From NCBI GenBank assembly GCA_021849365.1, contig JAJZSZ010000008.1:1-34698 (forward strand): a DNA stretch of 34,698 bases, in the 5' to 3' direction. This DNA comes from Bacteroidota bacterium (lineage in GTDB: Bacteria > Bacteroidota > Bacteroidia > Bacteroidales > Prolixibacteraceae). Each line of letters starts with the position of its first letter. Positions within the stretch are counted from its first letter, which is position 1. The notes under the pieces are model-generated. The model worked only from the letters and a program-made list of their open reading frames with translations, was not told the DNA's origin and searched no databases. This document shows, in pieces, positions 16,121 through 24,706 of the stretch. A program made the position numbers and the translations under genes.

Positions 16121-16945
16121 ATGCCTGGACTTTCAATAATAACGATAAACTTCAATAACCGCGCTGGACTTGAAAAAACGCTAAAAAGCGTTACTTGTCA
16201 GGCCTTCTCTGATTACGAATATATTGTTATCGACGGAGGAAGTACTGATGGAAGTTTCGAATTAATAAAGCAATACGCAGATAAAATTACCTACTGGGTC
16301 AGCGAGTCTGACAATGGAATATATAATGCTATTAATAAGGGTATTAATAAGGCCAGGGGAGAGTATTGTATGTTTCTAAATAGTGGTGATTATTTAGCTG
16401 ATTCTACTTCGTTACTAAAAATCTTTAGCTATGACTTTAACGAGGAAATCATTTATTGGAATTTCTATGTACTTTATGAAAAACGTAAATGCAGAAAATT
16501 TATTCAGCCAGATGTTCCTTCAGCTGCCTTATTTTATAATGGATCACTCAATCATCAGTCATGCCTTATAAGAAGATCGTTGTTCGACAAATTTGGAATG
16601 TATGATGAGACTTATATGTTATTATCGGACACTTTATTCTTTCTAAAAACTATAATTTTTGGAGAAACAAGTACCAGACATCTAAACTTGTTTCTTACTT
16701 TTTATGATGGAAGTGGTATAAGTGCGAAAAATACAACACTGGCAAAAACAGAAAGAGAAAGAATCCAAAAAGAATTCTTCCCTGAATGGGTAAAGCCAGA
16801 TTTTGAACGGCTCAAGAAATTTGAATCAACTGTTTGGATTCTTGATCGAAGTGGTTTTAACCCTTTTGTAAGATTTATATTTAAATCGTTAAATAAACTT
16901 ATTTCACTATTCTACTTTAAGAATGATTCATCAAGCTATCAGTAA
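16121..16945 (+). CDS. Glycosyltransferase family 2 (WcaA/WcaE-like)
   Basis: 274 residues. The opening LSIITINFNNRAGLEKTLKS, then YIVIDGGSTDGSFELI, ESDNGIYNAINKGINKARGE and MFLNSGDYL, is the standard pattern of small GT2 enzymes of colanic-acid and O-antigen clusters. LNHQSCLIRRSLF and the LLSDTLFFLK block follow. The metal-ligand position is NSGD rather than DXDD, as is normal for this subgroup. Substrates are unknown. It lies 83 bp after the divergent GT11-like gene. Confidence 0.93.
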   Translation: MPGLSIITINFNNRAGLEKTLKSVTCQAFSDYEYIVIDGGSTDGSFELIKQYADKITYWVSESDNGIYNAINKGINKARGEYCMFLNSGDYLADSTSLLKIFSYDFNEEIIYWNFYVLYEKRKCRKFIQPDVPSAALFYNGSLNHQSCLIRRSLFDKFGMYDETYMLLSDTLFFLKTIIFGETSTRHLNLFLTFYDGSGISAKNTTLAKTERERIQKEFFPEWVKPDFERLKKFESTVWILDRSGFNPFVRFIFKSLNKLISLFYFKNDSSSYQ

Positions 16946-16982
16946 GACTAAGGAGTAAACAACTAATTATATTAATACTATA

Positions 16983-17903
16983 ATGCAAAATAATAGCTTA
17001 AGACCTATATTTTCAATAGTAATACCGACTTATAACAGAGCTAGCCGATTGAGAATATGTCTGGAATCTTTAACTAAACAAATCTTTACGTCTTTTGAAG
17101 TACTAGTTTGTGATGACGGATCAACAGATAATACGAATGAGATTGTTAAGCAATTCTCCGATAAACTTAATCTTACTTACCTGTGGGAGCCAAATTCTGG
17201 TGGCCCGGCAAAACCAAGGAACAATGGGATAGATAAAGCAAAAGGAGAATGGATTTGCTTTCTCGATTCAGACGATTGGTGGTATGAAAATAAACTTAAG
17301 TTGGTTTATGAATATTCATTAAAAAATCCGCATGTCGATGTAATAAGTCATGATCTGATGTTGAATGATTTAAAATTAGGGAAAAGATACTTATTACCAA
17401 GCGGCCCTGTTGTTCCGAATTTATATATAGAACTTCTCAAATATGGCAATAGGTTTCCAAACTCGGCAAACTCAATCCGGAAATCAGCATTAGAAAAATA
17501 CAACATTAGATTTAACTTAATACGTATTGAAGATTACGATTTCTGTTTACAATTAGCGTTAGTCAATTTAAATTTTGGATGCATTAATCTTCCTCTCGGA
17601 GAATATATAATAGAATCAGACAATATTTCAAATGTTGATTCGCACTTTAAAAACCTGGAAGTTCTTTTAAGAAAGCATGTTTTTGATATTCAAACATTTG
17701 AGCCAGAAAAACATCGTTTGTGGAAAGAGGTTTTTTCACGGTTTAATATTTTAAAAGGAACATCAAGCTTCAAGAAAGGAGATTATTTTAAAGCTATATT
17801 GTACTTTACGATTTCGATCAAGTCATCACCATTAAATTTTGGGAAATATTTAGTTGATCGACTCGGATTGTCATTAAAAAGAATAACTTTTCGTAATAGA
17901 TAA
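16983..17903 (+). CDS. Glycosyltransferase family 2
   Basis: 306 residues. FSIVIPTYNRASRLRICLES, FEVLVCDDGSTDNTNEIV and CFLDSDDWWYENKL give the full GT-A nucleotide- and metal-binding set with an intact DSDD. IRIEDYDFCLQLAL is the ED-containing acceptor motif. The C-terminal about 70 residues, basic with short hydrophobic stretches, may contact the membrane. It is 37 bp after the preceding GT2 gene. Donor sugar not inferable. Confidence 0.93.
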   Translation: MQNNSLRPIFSIVIPTYNRASRLRICLESLTKQIFTSFEVLVCDDGSTDNTNEIVKQFSDKLNLTYLWEPNSGGPAKPRNNGIDKAKGEWICFLDSDDWWYENKLKLVYEYSLKNPHVDVISHDLMLNDLKLGKRYLLPSGPVVPNLYIELLKYGNRFPNSANSIRKSALEKYNIRFNLIRIEDYDFCLQLALVNLNFGCINLPLGEYIIESDNISNVDSHFKNLEVLLRKHVFDIQTFEPEKHRLWKEVFSRFNILKGTSSFKKGDYFKAILYFTISIKSSPLNFGKYLVDRLGLSLKRITFRNR

Positions 17904-17968
17904 GTAACCTGAAAATTCTGAAAGTGTAAAGCTTCTGCAGAAGTCATATTGTTTTATTTTAATCCTAT

Positions 17969-18862
17969 ATGCAAGAAAAAAAAATTTACAACTTAGTTTT
18001 TATCTCAACCTTTATTGATAGAAAAAACATAGAAAATCTGATTAACAGCATTATAGATAACAATAAAGATATTACAATATTGTTTATAATCATTAATCAG
18101 ACAAAAAACAGGCTTGAGCTTCCGACCTCTTCTTTGATAGATTTTTATCAGGTAAATACAGATCGTCTCTCCCTATCAAAAGCTCGAAATGTTGGAATTG
18201 CCTATATTTTGAAAAATAATTTAACTTTTGAACATATCATGTTCCCTGATGATGATACTACATTTTCTAACATATTCTTCTCACGATACAAAGAATTTAT
18301 TAAAAACGGAGTGAATTACCTGATTGACGTTTACTGTTTTGGAACTAACGAATTATTTAAACCAACAAATTTAAAAAATGAATCAATATTGAACCGAGAA
18401 AATCATTATTCAGCTATGAGCGTCAATATGATTATCGACTTTGATACTTTTAAATTGGTAGGGTTATTTGATGAAAGGTTAGGTATTGGGGCTCAATATG
18501 GTTCAGGTGAGGATGGTGACTATTTTATAAGATCATGCGATATAACAGGGAAGGGATTCATCTACCAAAAGATGATGTTTAATTTCCATCCATCATCAAG
18601 CAATAAATTTTCACAAATGAGTTTATCCCAAACAATTAATACCTATATCGCTTACGGAAATGGAGCAATTTTTGTGCTTTGCAAACATAAAATGTATCAA
18701 ATGGCTTTTATGATTTGTTTTTATGCGCTTGGAGGAGCAGTTCTATCGTTATTTAGATTAGATCTCAAATTATTTGTGGCTTATGAGATTGCTTTTTTTT
18801 CAAGGCTGTCAATGTTTTTTAAATGTTTTTTAAACGCTAAAAAATATTTCACAAATGATTAA
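17969..18862 (+). CDS. Glycosyltransferase, GT2-like, atypical
   Basis: 297 residues. No VPxYN opening; instead YNLVFISTFIDRKNIENLIN leads the first strand. LSLSKARNVGIAYIL and the acidic FPDDDTTF stand at the usual Asn-Gly-Ile and DXD positions. GEDGDYFIRSC is the ED acceptor motif. Two hydrophobic stretches at the C-terminus (around MAFMICFYALGGAVLSLF) suggest membrane attachment. The motif order supports a GT-A enzyme, but family membership is less sure than for its neighbours. Its last 8 bases overlap the next gene. Confidence 0.75.
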   Translation: MQEKKIYNLVFISTFIDRKNIENLINSIIDNNKDITILFIIINQTKNRLELPTSSLIDFYQVNTDRLSLSKARNVGIAYILKNNLTFEHIMFPDDDTTFSNIFFSRYKEFIKNGVNYLIDVYCFGTNELFKPTNLKNESILNRENHYSAMSVNMIIDFDTFKLVGLFDERLGIGAQYGSGEDGDYFIRSCDITGKGFIYQKMMFNFHPSSSNKFSQMSLSQTINTYIAYGNGAIFVLCKHKMYQMAFMICFYALGGAVLSLFRLDLKLFVAYEIAFFSRLSMFFKCFLNAKKYFTND

Positions 18863-19802
18863 ATGGATTGTCAAACGACTTAGTTATAAATCTTCTACAA
18901 AAGACAAAATTTCATTTTTTGCCATTCTTTTGTACGAATTTATATGCTTCCCATTTTTAATCGTGCTAGAGGAAATCAAAAAACTGTTCAGTTATCTCAA
19001 CATTTCAAATCCAATCTATACTAAAAGGGAACCCGTGATATATAAAGAAGTTTTAGTTTGCATCCATGAATGGGCAGGCTATAAACCAATTAGAACTAAG
19101 AGAATAGGAAATGACATCAAAGAGTTTAAATGTGGACTTAACTACCAATTGTTACGGTTCCTAAATTATAAAGGTAACTATACAATGTCTATTACTCTAA
19201 CTATTTCTGAGAGAATAAAATACAACTACCAATTACCCAAAAATGTAAATCATATTGATGTTTCAAACAGAGGATATGATTTCGCAGGTTTTGCAGAATT
19301 TTACAGACAGATAATTGAAAAGGATCCATTAAATAAATATGTGATTTTGACAAATTCTTCTGTGGAAAAAAGTATCGAGCCATTTCTGGACAATTTCATC
19401 AAAGCATTCGAGGAAGATGAATCAATTGGTTTTCTGGGAATTTCTTATAATACAAAAATTTATCAAACCATAATCAGGAATAATTTTAATCCGCATGTCG
19501 GCAGTTTCTTTATTATGACTACTTCGAAAATATTAAGGCAGATCGTAATGAAAAATAGAAATAAATTTCCTGGTGATGGGATTACACACAAATTATTATT
19601 AATACGAAAAGGTGAAATAAAAATGTCTTCAATAGTATTAAAACTTGGATATAAACTGGCCTTTGTTCTAAACGATGGAAAACTATATACCTTTGGGAAA
19701 GGGCACAAATTTGACAATGGCTATGCTAGATGGAAGTTACCTTATGGCGATTATAGACAAATCTGTGATAATCCAAATACAATAACACCATTAGATATCT
19801 AA
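18855..19802 (+). CDS. Orphan glycosyltransferase-like protein, function unknown
   Basis: 315 residues. A hydrophobic segment near residues 20-38 (FFAILLYEFICFPFLIVLEE) suggests a membrane anchor. The body has no GT2 or GT4 signature. SNRGYDFAGFAEFY, then KYVILTNSSVEKSIEPF, IGFLGISYN and PHVGSFFIMTT, recall proteins of polysaccharide clusters loosely related to the rhamnan-synthesis F group, with a NxGxD...NSSxxG...PH-S-F pattern. I do not assign a reaction. The start overlaps the preceding gene by 8 bp, so it is translationally coupled and very probably expressed. Confidence 0.6.
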   Translation: MIKWIVKRLSYKSSTKDKISFFAILLYEFICFPFLIVLEEIKKLFSYLNISNPIYTKREPVIYKEVLVCIHEWAGYKPIRTKRIGNDIKEFKCGLNYQLLRFLNYKGNYTMSITLTISERIKYNYQLPKNVNHIDVSNRGYDFAGFAEFYRQIIEKDPLNKYVILTNSSVEKSIEPFLDNFIKAFEEDESIGFLGISYNTKIYQTIIRNNFNPHVGSFFIMTTSKILRQIVMKNRNKFPGDGITHKLLLIRKGEIKMSSIVLKLGYKLAFVLNDGKLYTFGKGHKFDNGYARWKLPYGDYRQICDNPNTITPLDI

Positions 19803-19913
19803 TTGACTTTATCTCTTTCTGTTTTCAGCTTTAAATTAAATAGTAGGTTTGGATCCAAAATATTATTATCAATCATTTAAACCAAACCCATATTTGATAA
19901 AAATAATTAGCCC

Positions 19914-20753
19914 ATGCTTGTAACCGCGACAATCGTTATTTACCGCCCCAGAATGGATTGGTTGTTTAAAAGTATCCAATCATTCATTGCCAAGAATAAT
20001 TTCAAAAAGAAACTATTTCTGATAGACAACTCCCCAAAGTCTAATAAAGAACTGGAATCTTTGGCCAACGAACAAATTGAATACCTGTTTAACAATCGTA
20101 ATTTGGGCTTTGGAAGAGCGCATAATATAGGAATTAAGATGGCAATAGCCGAAGGCTCTGATTTTCATCTGATTCTAAATCCTGATGTACTGTTTGATTC
20201 TGACATATTGATTGAGTTAACGAATGTTCTTTCTAATGACGAAACCATTGGGTTAATATCGCCAAAAATAGAGTATGAAAATGGAGAAATTCAAAGGCTT
20301 TGCAAATTACTACCAAATCCCAAACATTTAATCTTTCGGCGTTTTCTAAAAAATAGTCCAAAACTTGAGAAACTTAACCAGGAACTTGAACTGCAGATGT
20401 TTGGATATGACCAAATAGCTGAGATACCCTGGTTGTCGGGGTGTTTTCTGCTCGTCAGAACTTCTTATCTTCAAAAAATCGGAGGTTTTGATGAACGCTT
20501 TTTCATGTACATGGAAGATATTGATCTCTCCAGAAGAAGTTTGAAATTGTTTCGGAATATATTTTACCCCAACGTTTCCATTCAACATTTATATGAAAAA
20601 GGTTCATATAAGTCAAAAAAACTGACATTTATCCATTTGATCTCGGCAATTAAATATTTTAGTAAATGGGGATGGATTTTTGATAGTGAAAGAAAGCAAA
20701 TTAACCAACAAACATTAGAAAGATTAGGGCTCTTGGAGAAGGCAGAAAATTAA
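19914..20753 (+). CDS. Glycosyltransferase family 2 (WbbL rhamnosyltransferase-like)
   Basis: 279 residues. VTATIVIYRPRMDWLFKSIQ, KLFLIDNSPKSNKELE, NNRNLGFGRAHNIGI and LILNPDVLFD form the WbbL-type GT2 pattern; NPDV is the DXD equivalent. IPWLSGCFLLVRTSYL and FDERFFMYMEDIDLSRR are the acceptor motifs. Members of this group often add rhamnose. In some clusters they act on the first lipid-linked sugar, and here the gene lies next to the initiating transferase. A 111-bp gap precedes it, with a TAnnTTTG match (TAGGTTTG, 19844-19851) that may be chance. Confidence 0.92.
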   Translation: MLVTATIVIYRPRMDWLFKSIQSFIAKNNFKKKLFLIDNSPKSNKELESLANEQIEYLFNNRNLGFGRAHNIGIKMAIAEGSDFHLILNPDVLFDSDILIELTNVLSNDETIGLISPKIEYENGEIQRLCKLLPNPKHLIFRRFLKNSPKLEKLNQELELQMFGYDQIAEIPWLSGCFLLVRTSYLQKIGGFDERFFMYMEDIDLSRRSLKLFRNIFYPNVSIQHLYEKGSYKSKKLTFIHLISAIKYFSKWGWIFDSERKQINQQTLERLGLLEKAEN

Positions 20754-20849
20754 GAACCTCTCGAAAAGTGAATCTAGCGTTTGGATTTAGTAATATTTGT
20801 CGGTCTTCGAAATAAATTCAATTCTAATTATTCTGTTTATCTAAAATCT

Positions 20850-20857
20850 TACATTTG
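20850..20857 (+). promoter_or_regulatory. Putative promoter -7 element before the WecA-type gene
   Basis: TACATTTG matches TAnnTTTG exactly, 22 bp before the ATG at 20880, in a 126-bp gap after the last glycosyltransferase. It would let the initiating transferase be made independently of the cassette. No clear -33 element. Confidence 0.4.
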
Positions 20858-20879
20858 TTTCAAATTATACCAATTAACC

Positions 20880-21929
20880 ATGCCTATCATTCAGCTTATT
20901 TCTTCTTTCCTCCTTGGACTAATGCTGGTATACATTTCCATACCGGTAATTGTCAGGATTTCAAAGGAAAAGCATCTGTACGACGAGCCCAACGAACGAA
21001 GGATCAATAAGGTGGTAGTCCCCAATCTGGGTGGAATAGCCATTTTCATTGGAGTTTCTATCGCAACATTACTATGCCTGCATCAGTTTGAATTTATCGA
21101 ATTCAGATATATTCAGGCTTCAATGATTATTTTGTTCTTTATTGGAATAAAAGATGATATTCTGATTATTTCGCCTCGTAAAAAGTTTTTTGCTCAGGTT
21201 CTTTGTGCCCTGATTTTGATTATTCCCGGTGGAATTCGTTTTACCAATTTACATGGGATTCTCGGATTATACGAAATCGATTATGCTTTGAGTATTTTCA
21301 TAACTTTATTGACCATAGTTTCGATAATTAATGCTACAAACCTTGTGGATGGGATTGATGGGCTGGCAGCATCTATCGGAATATTTTCATCGGTAATTTT
21401 CGGTACTAAATTTCTGGTTACTTCAAACGACGATTATGCTATTCTTTGTTGTGCATTGATTGGTAGCCTGTTTGCTTTTCTATGGTTTAACGTTAGGGGA
21501 ACCACCAATAAAATCTTTCTCGGCGACACGGGGTCATTACTTTTGGGACTGCTCATCGCGGTAGAGGTTATTCAATACAATGAATTTGCCTTAACGACCA
21601 CTCCCCAGGAAATAAGCTTCTCGCCAATATTTTCGTTAGCTATTCTGGCTACGCCGCTCGCTGATATGATAAGAGTTTTTACAATTCGAATTTATAATGG
21701 CAAATCACCTTTCGCTCCGGATATGAACCATATTCACCATCGGTTATTAAGACTTGGTTTTTCACATTTTAACAGTACTCTGATTATCGTATTAACCAAC
21801 TGTATTATAATTACTCTCGCTTTTACATTTCGTTTTCTAAATAAACATGCGTTAATGGCACTATTAATTGTAGTCATCTTTCTACTATTACAACTTCCGG
21901 ACCTTTTTTACAAAAAACAAAAGAAATAA
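20880..21929 (+). CDS. Undecaprenyl-phosphate sugar-1-phosphate transferase (WecA/TagO/MraY family)
   Basis: 349 residues from the ATG at 20880; the in-frame TTG at 20781 adds an implausible 33-residue leader. It is a polytopic inner-membrane enzyme that starts a lipid-linked glycan by moving a HexNAc-1-phosphate, commonly GlcNAc, onto undecaprenyl phosphate. Seen are LYDEPNERRINKVVVPNLGG, KDD (91-93), NLVDGIDGLAA (154-164), FLGDTGSLLLG (Asp216) and HIHHRLL in the last cytoplasmic loop, all in family order. It completes the + strand locus: initiation here, extension by the upstream transferases, export by Wzm/Wzt. It is convergent with the O-antigen ligase across a long hairpin. Confidence 0.94.
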   Translation: MPIIQLISSFLLGLMLVYISIPVIVRISKEKHLYDEPNERRINKVVVPNLGGIAIFIGVSIATLLCLHQFEFIEFRYIQASMIILFFIGIKDDILIISPRKKFFAQVLCALILIIPGGIRFTNLHGILGLYEIDYALSIFITLLTIVSIINATNLVDGIDGLAASIGIFSSVIFGTKFLVTSNDDYAILCCALIGSLFAFLWFNVRGTTNKIFLGDTGSLLLGLLIAVEVIQYNEFALTTTPQEISFSPIFSLAILATPLADMIRVFTIRIYNGKSPFAPDMNHIHHRLLRLGFSHFNSTLIIVLTNCIIITLAFTFRFLNKHALMALLIVVIFLLLQLPDLFYKKQKK

Positions 21930-22013
21930 GGAAAGCGAATATTATAGTCTTCCAATGATATCAATCCTAGCTTAAAATGCATTTGAAGTGGCCTACCTGT
22001 AAAAAATGAGATT

Positions 22014-22073
22014 ACTCCCACATAATATGAAAAGGGCAGCCTGTCGGCTGCCCTTTTCATATTATGTGGGAGT
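22014..22073. terminator. Bidirectional terminator, 28-bp perfect hairpin
   Basis: Left arm 22014-22041 and right arm 22046-22073 are perfect reverse complements with a TGTC loop. The inner part (AAAAGGGCAGCC/GGCTGCCCTTTT) has the A-stem-T layout of a terminator usable in both directions. It lies 84 bp after the WecA-type stop and 11 bp beyond the ligase stop. The outer half (ACTCCCACATAATATG) is longer than a terminator needs. Confidence 0.9.
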
Positions 22074-22084
22074 CTCTATTCCGA

Positions 22085-24574
22085 TCATTTCTTAATCAAA
22101 AGAGGATTGTAAGTGGTTTGTGCAGCTGGTTGAGCTTGTTGCCCACCTCCACAAAACTGATTGTAATTAGTCGAACCGTCTCTATTTCCAGCTTGCATTG
22201 CTGCTTTATAATACTCACAAGCTTCATCCTTTTTACCTAAGCTTTGTAAATTTACTCCACGTAAGTTCAATAGATTACCTTTCTTAATACCAAATGAGAA
22301 TAACTTGTCAATATCATTGATACTGGCCTGAAATTGTCGTGTAAAATAATTGCTAAACGCACGGTATTCATAAACTTCCGGAAGATTTGGCTCCTTGTTA
22401 ATAAATTCACTCAACAAATGGACTGCCTCATCATATTTCTGAGATTGATAACTTGCCAATGCACGATTAAACAAATCGGCATAAGGAGCAACAAGTGCCC
22501 TTGACCGCTGAAATTCCCGCCTTCTGACAATGGTAGTATCTGAAGGCAAATATTTATAAGCAGAATCGATACAAGCAGCGGCTTGTTTTAGTTCACCTAA
22601 ATTATTTAGAAATTGAGTGTTCATTACCCAGGCTTTACTGTTATCCTTAACTGTTTTTAGGTAATTTTCCAATACTGACACTGCCTCTTTACTTTTTCCG
22701 GTCCGTTCCAGAATGGCACACATCATTGAAAGATTTTCAAACATAAATGGCTTATACTGAAATACTTTTTGATTATAGACCATAGCACTATCATACTTAC
22801 CCTGATTGAAGTAAGACATTGCAATAAAATATTCAGGACGTGTATCATACGGACTCGAATGATCTTTCTTCAGTATTTCGATCGCTTTATCATACTTTTT
22901 CTCATTAATGAGATACCTGGCTTTTTGCGCCGCAATTGGTTCTCCAACTACATTAATATCCGGAATCCAAGGAAATCCATTCAAGAACACATCAGATGAC
23001 TGAGTTAATCTTCCGGCGTTCATTTCGTCTTTTATTATTCGCTGCAATTTCAAAGACTGAAAATTGAGAATATGTATATATCCGCAGATCAACAAAGATA
23101 CAACCAGGAGGACAGAAACAGTTTTATATAACATTCCTCCCCTTTTTTCAATCCACTGAAGATATGACCCAGAAAAGCGTCTTAATAGACCTTCATCTTG
23201 AGAAGTTGAATTCTCTGAAATCGATTTATTCAAGGAACCTGACATTTGCGTCAATGCTATACCGGCACCAGCATACAATGCGAATAAAGCCTGAATTTCA
23301 GGACGATCTTGCGGAAAGTTAAAAAATGCATCAAAGAAATAAGCTATCAATCCAAAAGCAGGCAAGAAAAGGTACCTCAAGTATTCACGATCTTTTTGCA
23401 AATACACTGATTTAAAGAAAATGAATAAAATGGCAATAAAGATTGCAGCGAAGAACAAGCCTCCGAATATACCAACTTCAGTAGTGGTTTCAATGAAATC
23501 GTTGTGAGCTTTATATTGGTATATATAATTCGGATTAGTTTCATTTTCCTCTTTGAGAGTAACTACTTTCCAATTGCCCACACCACAACCTAACAATGGT
23601 TCTTGTTTTATAACGTGAAAAGACCGTTCCCATGCAGACAGACGCTTATTGGAAGACGATTCCGCAGTAGAAATTGTAGATAACCGCTGTCCAATACCCA
23701 CATTATAAATCCCAGCCTCTTTAGGGTAAAGTATTTTCTGCGTTGCAGTAAATACAAGAACAGCAACCAGGAGCGACCCAGCATATAATAAAATCAACCG
23801 GGTATAACTTTTATTCCTTTCATGCAGATAATTTATACCTAAATAACCGAGGTAAGCTATCGTCAGGAAAAACAAACCAAGGTAAAATGCCCGGGAACTC
23901 ATGAATAAAGTGGCGAGTAACCCTGCTGCTCCCGAAAAAATAGAAAAAAAACGCTTCCATCCTGTTTCATAGGTTAACAACCACAGGGCAAATGGAAGCT
24001 TCACGAAGATGGATGCTGCCAAAATATTTTTATTGGAATAAACCGTTTTTATTAACCCAATATCTGCCAATTGGCCTTTGATGTATTTGTGAATATTGTA
24101 AAAGACAGAAAAACCATCGAAAAGCAGCAAGGCAGTCATTCCTATTGCCAGATGAGTAAGATAACGACGATCAACACGTATAATTACCGAGACAAGATAA
24201 GCTGCAGAAAAAACGGTAAAGATTTTACAGAAATGAAGTATCGATTCGAGTACATTAATGGCTTTAACAAACGAAAGTAGAGAAACAACCATTAGCAATG
24301 TATAAAAAATACCCGCCCAACTTTTGAAAAAGCCCAATGAAAGATCAGTATTCTGTTTGATCTCCTTTCTGGTAAAAAGGTATGCAAATACAACCAGATT
24401 CAAAAAGGCGATCGTCATAAATTTGGGCCCATTGGAATCGAAAGCCATCAAATTTGGAGTTAACACCGTTACATATCCATATGCTAACAGGATTAGGCTA
24501 TAAATAAAGTTAAGAGGTGTGTCCTTTTGAATCTTCGCCTTGGTTCGATTGGAATTGCTGTATTGGTTTGCCAT
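22085..24574 (-). CDS. O-antigen ligase-like membrane protein fused to TPR domain
   Basis: 829 residues. The first about 480 are polytopic (some 11-12 hydrophobic segments) with the Wzy_C/WaaL-type periplasmic loop: RLSAWERSFHVIKQEP, LGCGVGNWK, YKAHNDFIETTTEVGIFGG. A further hydrophobic segment near 500-520 precedes a C-terminal region of tetratricopeptide-like repeats (KYDKAIEILKKDH, KYDSAMVYNQKVFQYKP, KYDEAVHLLSEFI, GKKDEACEYYKAAMQAG). Ligases move the finished polymer from undecaprenyl pyrophosphate to lipid A-core or a protein; the TPR part probably binds partners in the periplasm. It lies downstream of the WecA-type gene and convergent with it. With an ABC exporter a ligase fits better than a Wzy polymerase, but sequence alone cannot exclude the latter. 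Confidence 0.85.
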   Translation of the reverse strand: MANQYSNSNRTKAKIQKDTPLNFIYSLILLAYGYVTVLTPNLMAFDSNGPKFMTIAFLNLVVFAYLFTRKEIKQNTDLSLGFFKSWAGIFYTLLMVVSLLSFVKAINVLESILHFCKIFTVFSAAYLVSVIIRVDRRYLTHLAIGMTALLLFDGFSVFYNIHKYIKGQLADIGLIKTVYSNKNILAASIFVKLPFALWLLTYETGWKRFFSIFSGAAGLLATLFMSSRAFYLGLFFLTIAYLGYLGINYLHERNKSYTRLILLYAGSLLVAVLVFTATQKILYPKEAGIYNVGIGQRLSTISTAESSSNKRLSAWERSFHVIKQEPLLGCGVGNWKVVTLKEENETNPNYIYQYKAHNDFIETTTEVGIFGGLFFAAIFIAILFIFFKSVYLQKDREYLRYLFLPAFGLIAYFFDAFFNFPQDRPEIQALFALYAGAGIALTQMSGSLNKSISENSTSQDEGLLRRFSGSYLQWIEKRGGMLYKTVSVLLVVSLLICGYIHILNFQSLKLQRIIKDEMNAGRLTQSSDVFLNGFPWIPDINVVGEPIAAQKARYLINEKKYDKAIEILKKDHSSPYDTRPEYFIAMSYFNQGKYDSAMVYNQKVFQYKPFMFENLSMMCAILERTGKSKEAVSVLENYLKTVKDNSKAWVMNTQFLNNLGELKQAAACIDSAYKYLPSDTTIVRRREFQRSRALVAPYADLFNRALASYQSQKYDEAVHLLSEFINKEPNLPEVYEYRAFSNYFTRQFQASINDIDKLFSFGIKKGNLLNLRGVNLQSLGKKDEACEYYKAAMQAGNRDGSTNYNQFCGGGQQAQPAAQTTYNPLLIKK

Positions 24575-24593
24575 TCTTCTTATTTTTTGCGAC

Positions 24594-24601
24594 CAAAAAT
24601 A
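24594..24601 (-). promoter_or_regulatory. Putative promoter -7 element of the ligase gene
   Basis: On the - strand TATTTTTG matches TAnnTTTG exactly, 19 bp before the ligase ATG. The 132-bp gap to the CE12 gene also holds no clear terminator, so read-through from the pectin locus is possible. Confidence 0.35.
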
Positions 24602-24706
24602 ACTATTATATCTGAATTTTTAAGTCAGCATATAGTTAAATCGCTTTTGATTCTTCTCCACACAGAATAAATCAAGTAAAAGCTCCTGTTATCCTAATTG
24701 ATCTGA

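Noticed and set aside
19844-19888. GGTTTGG/CCAAACC inverted repeat and a TAGGTTTG match
   Set aside because: A 7-bp stem with a loop of about 29 bases in AT-rich DNA is weak, and the -7 match lies 63 bp before the gene with no -33 element; chance is likely.
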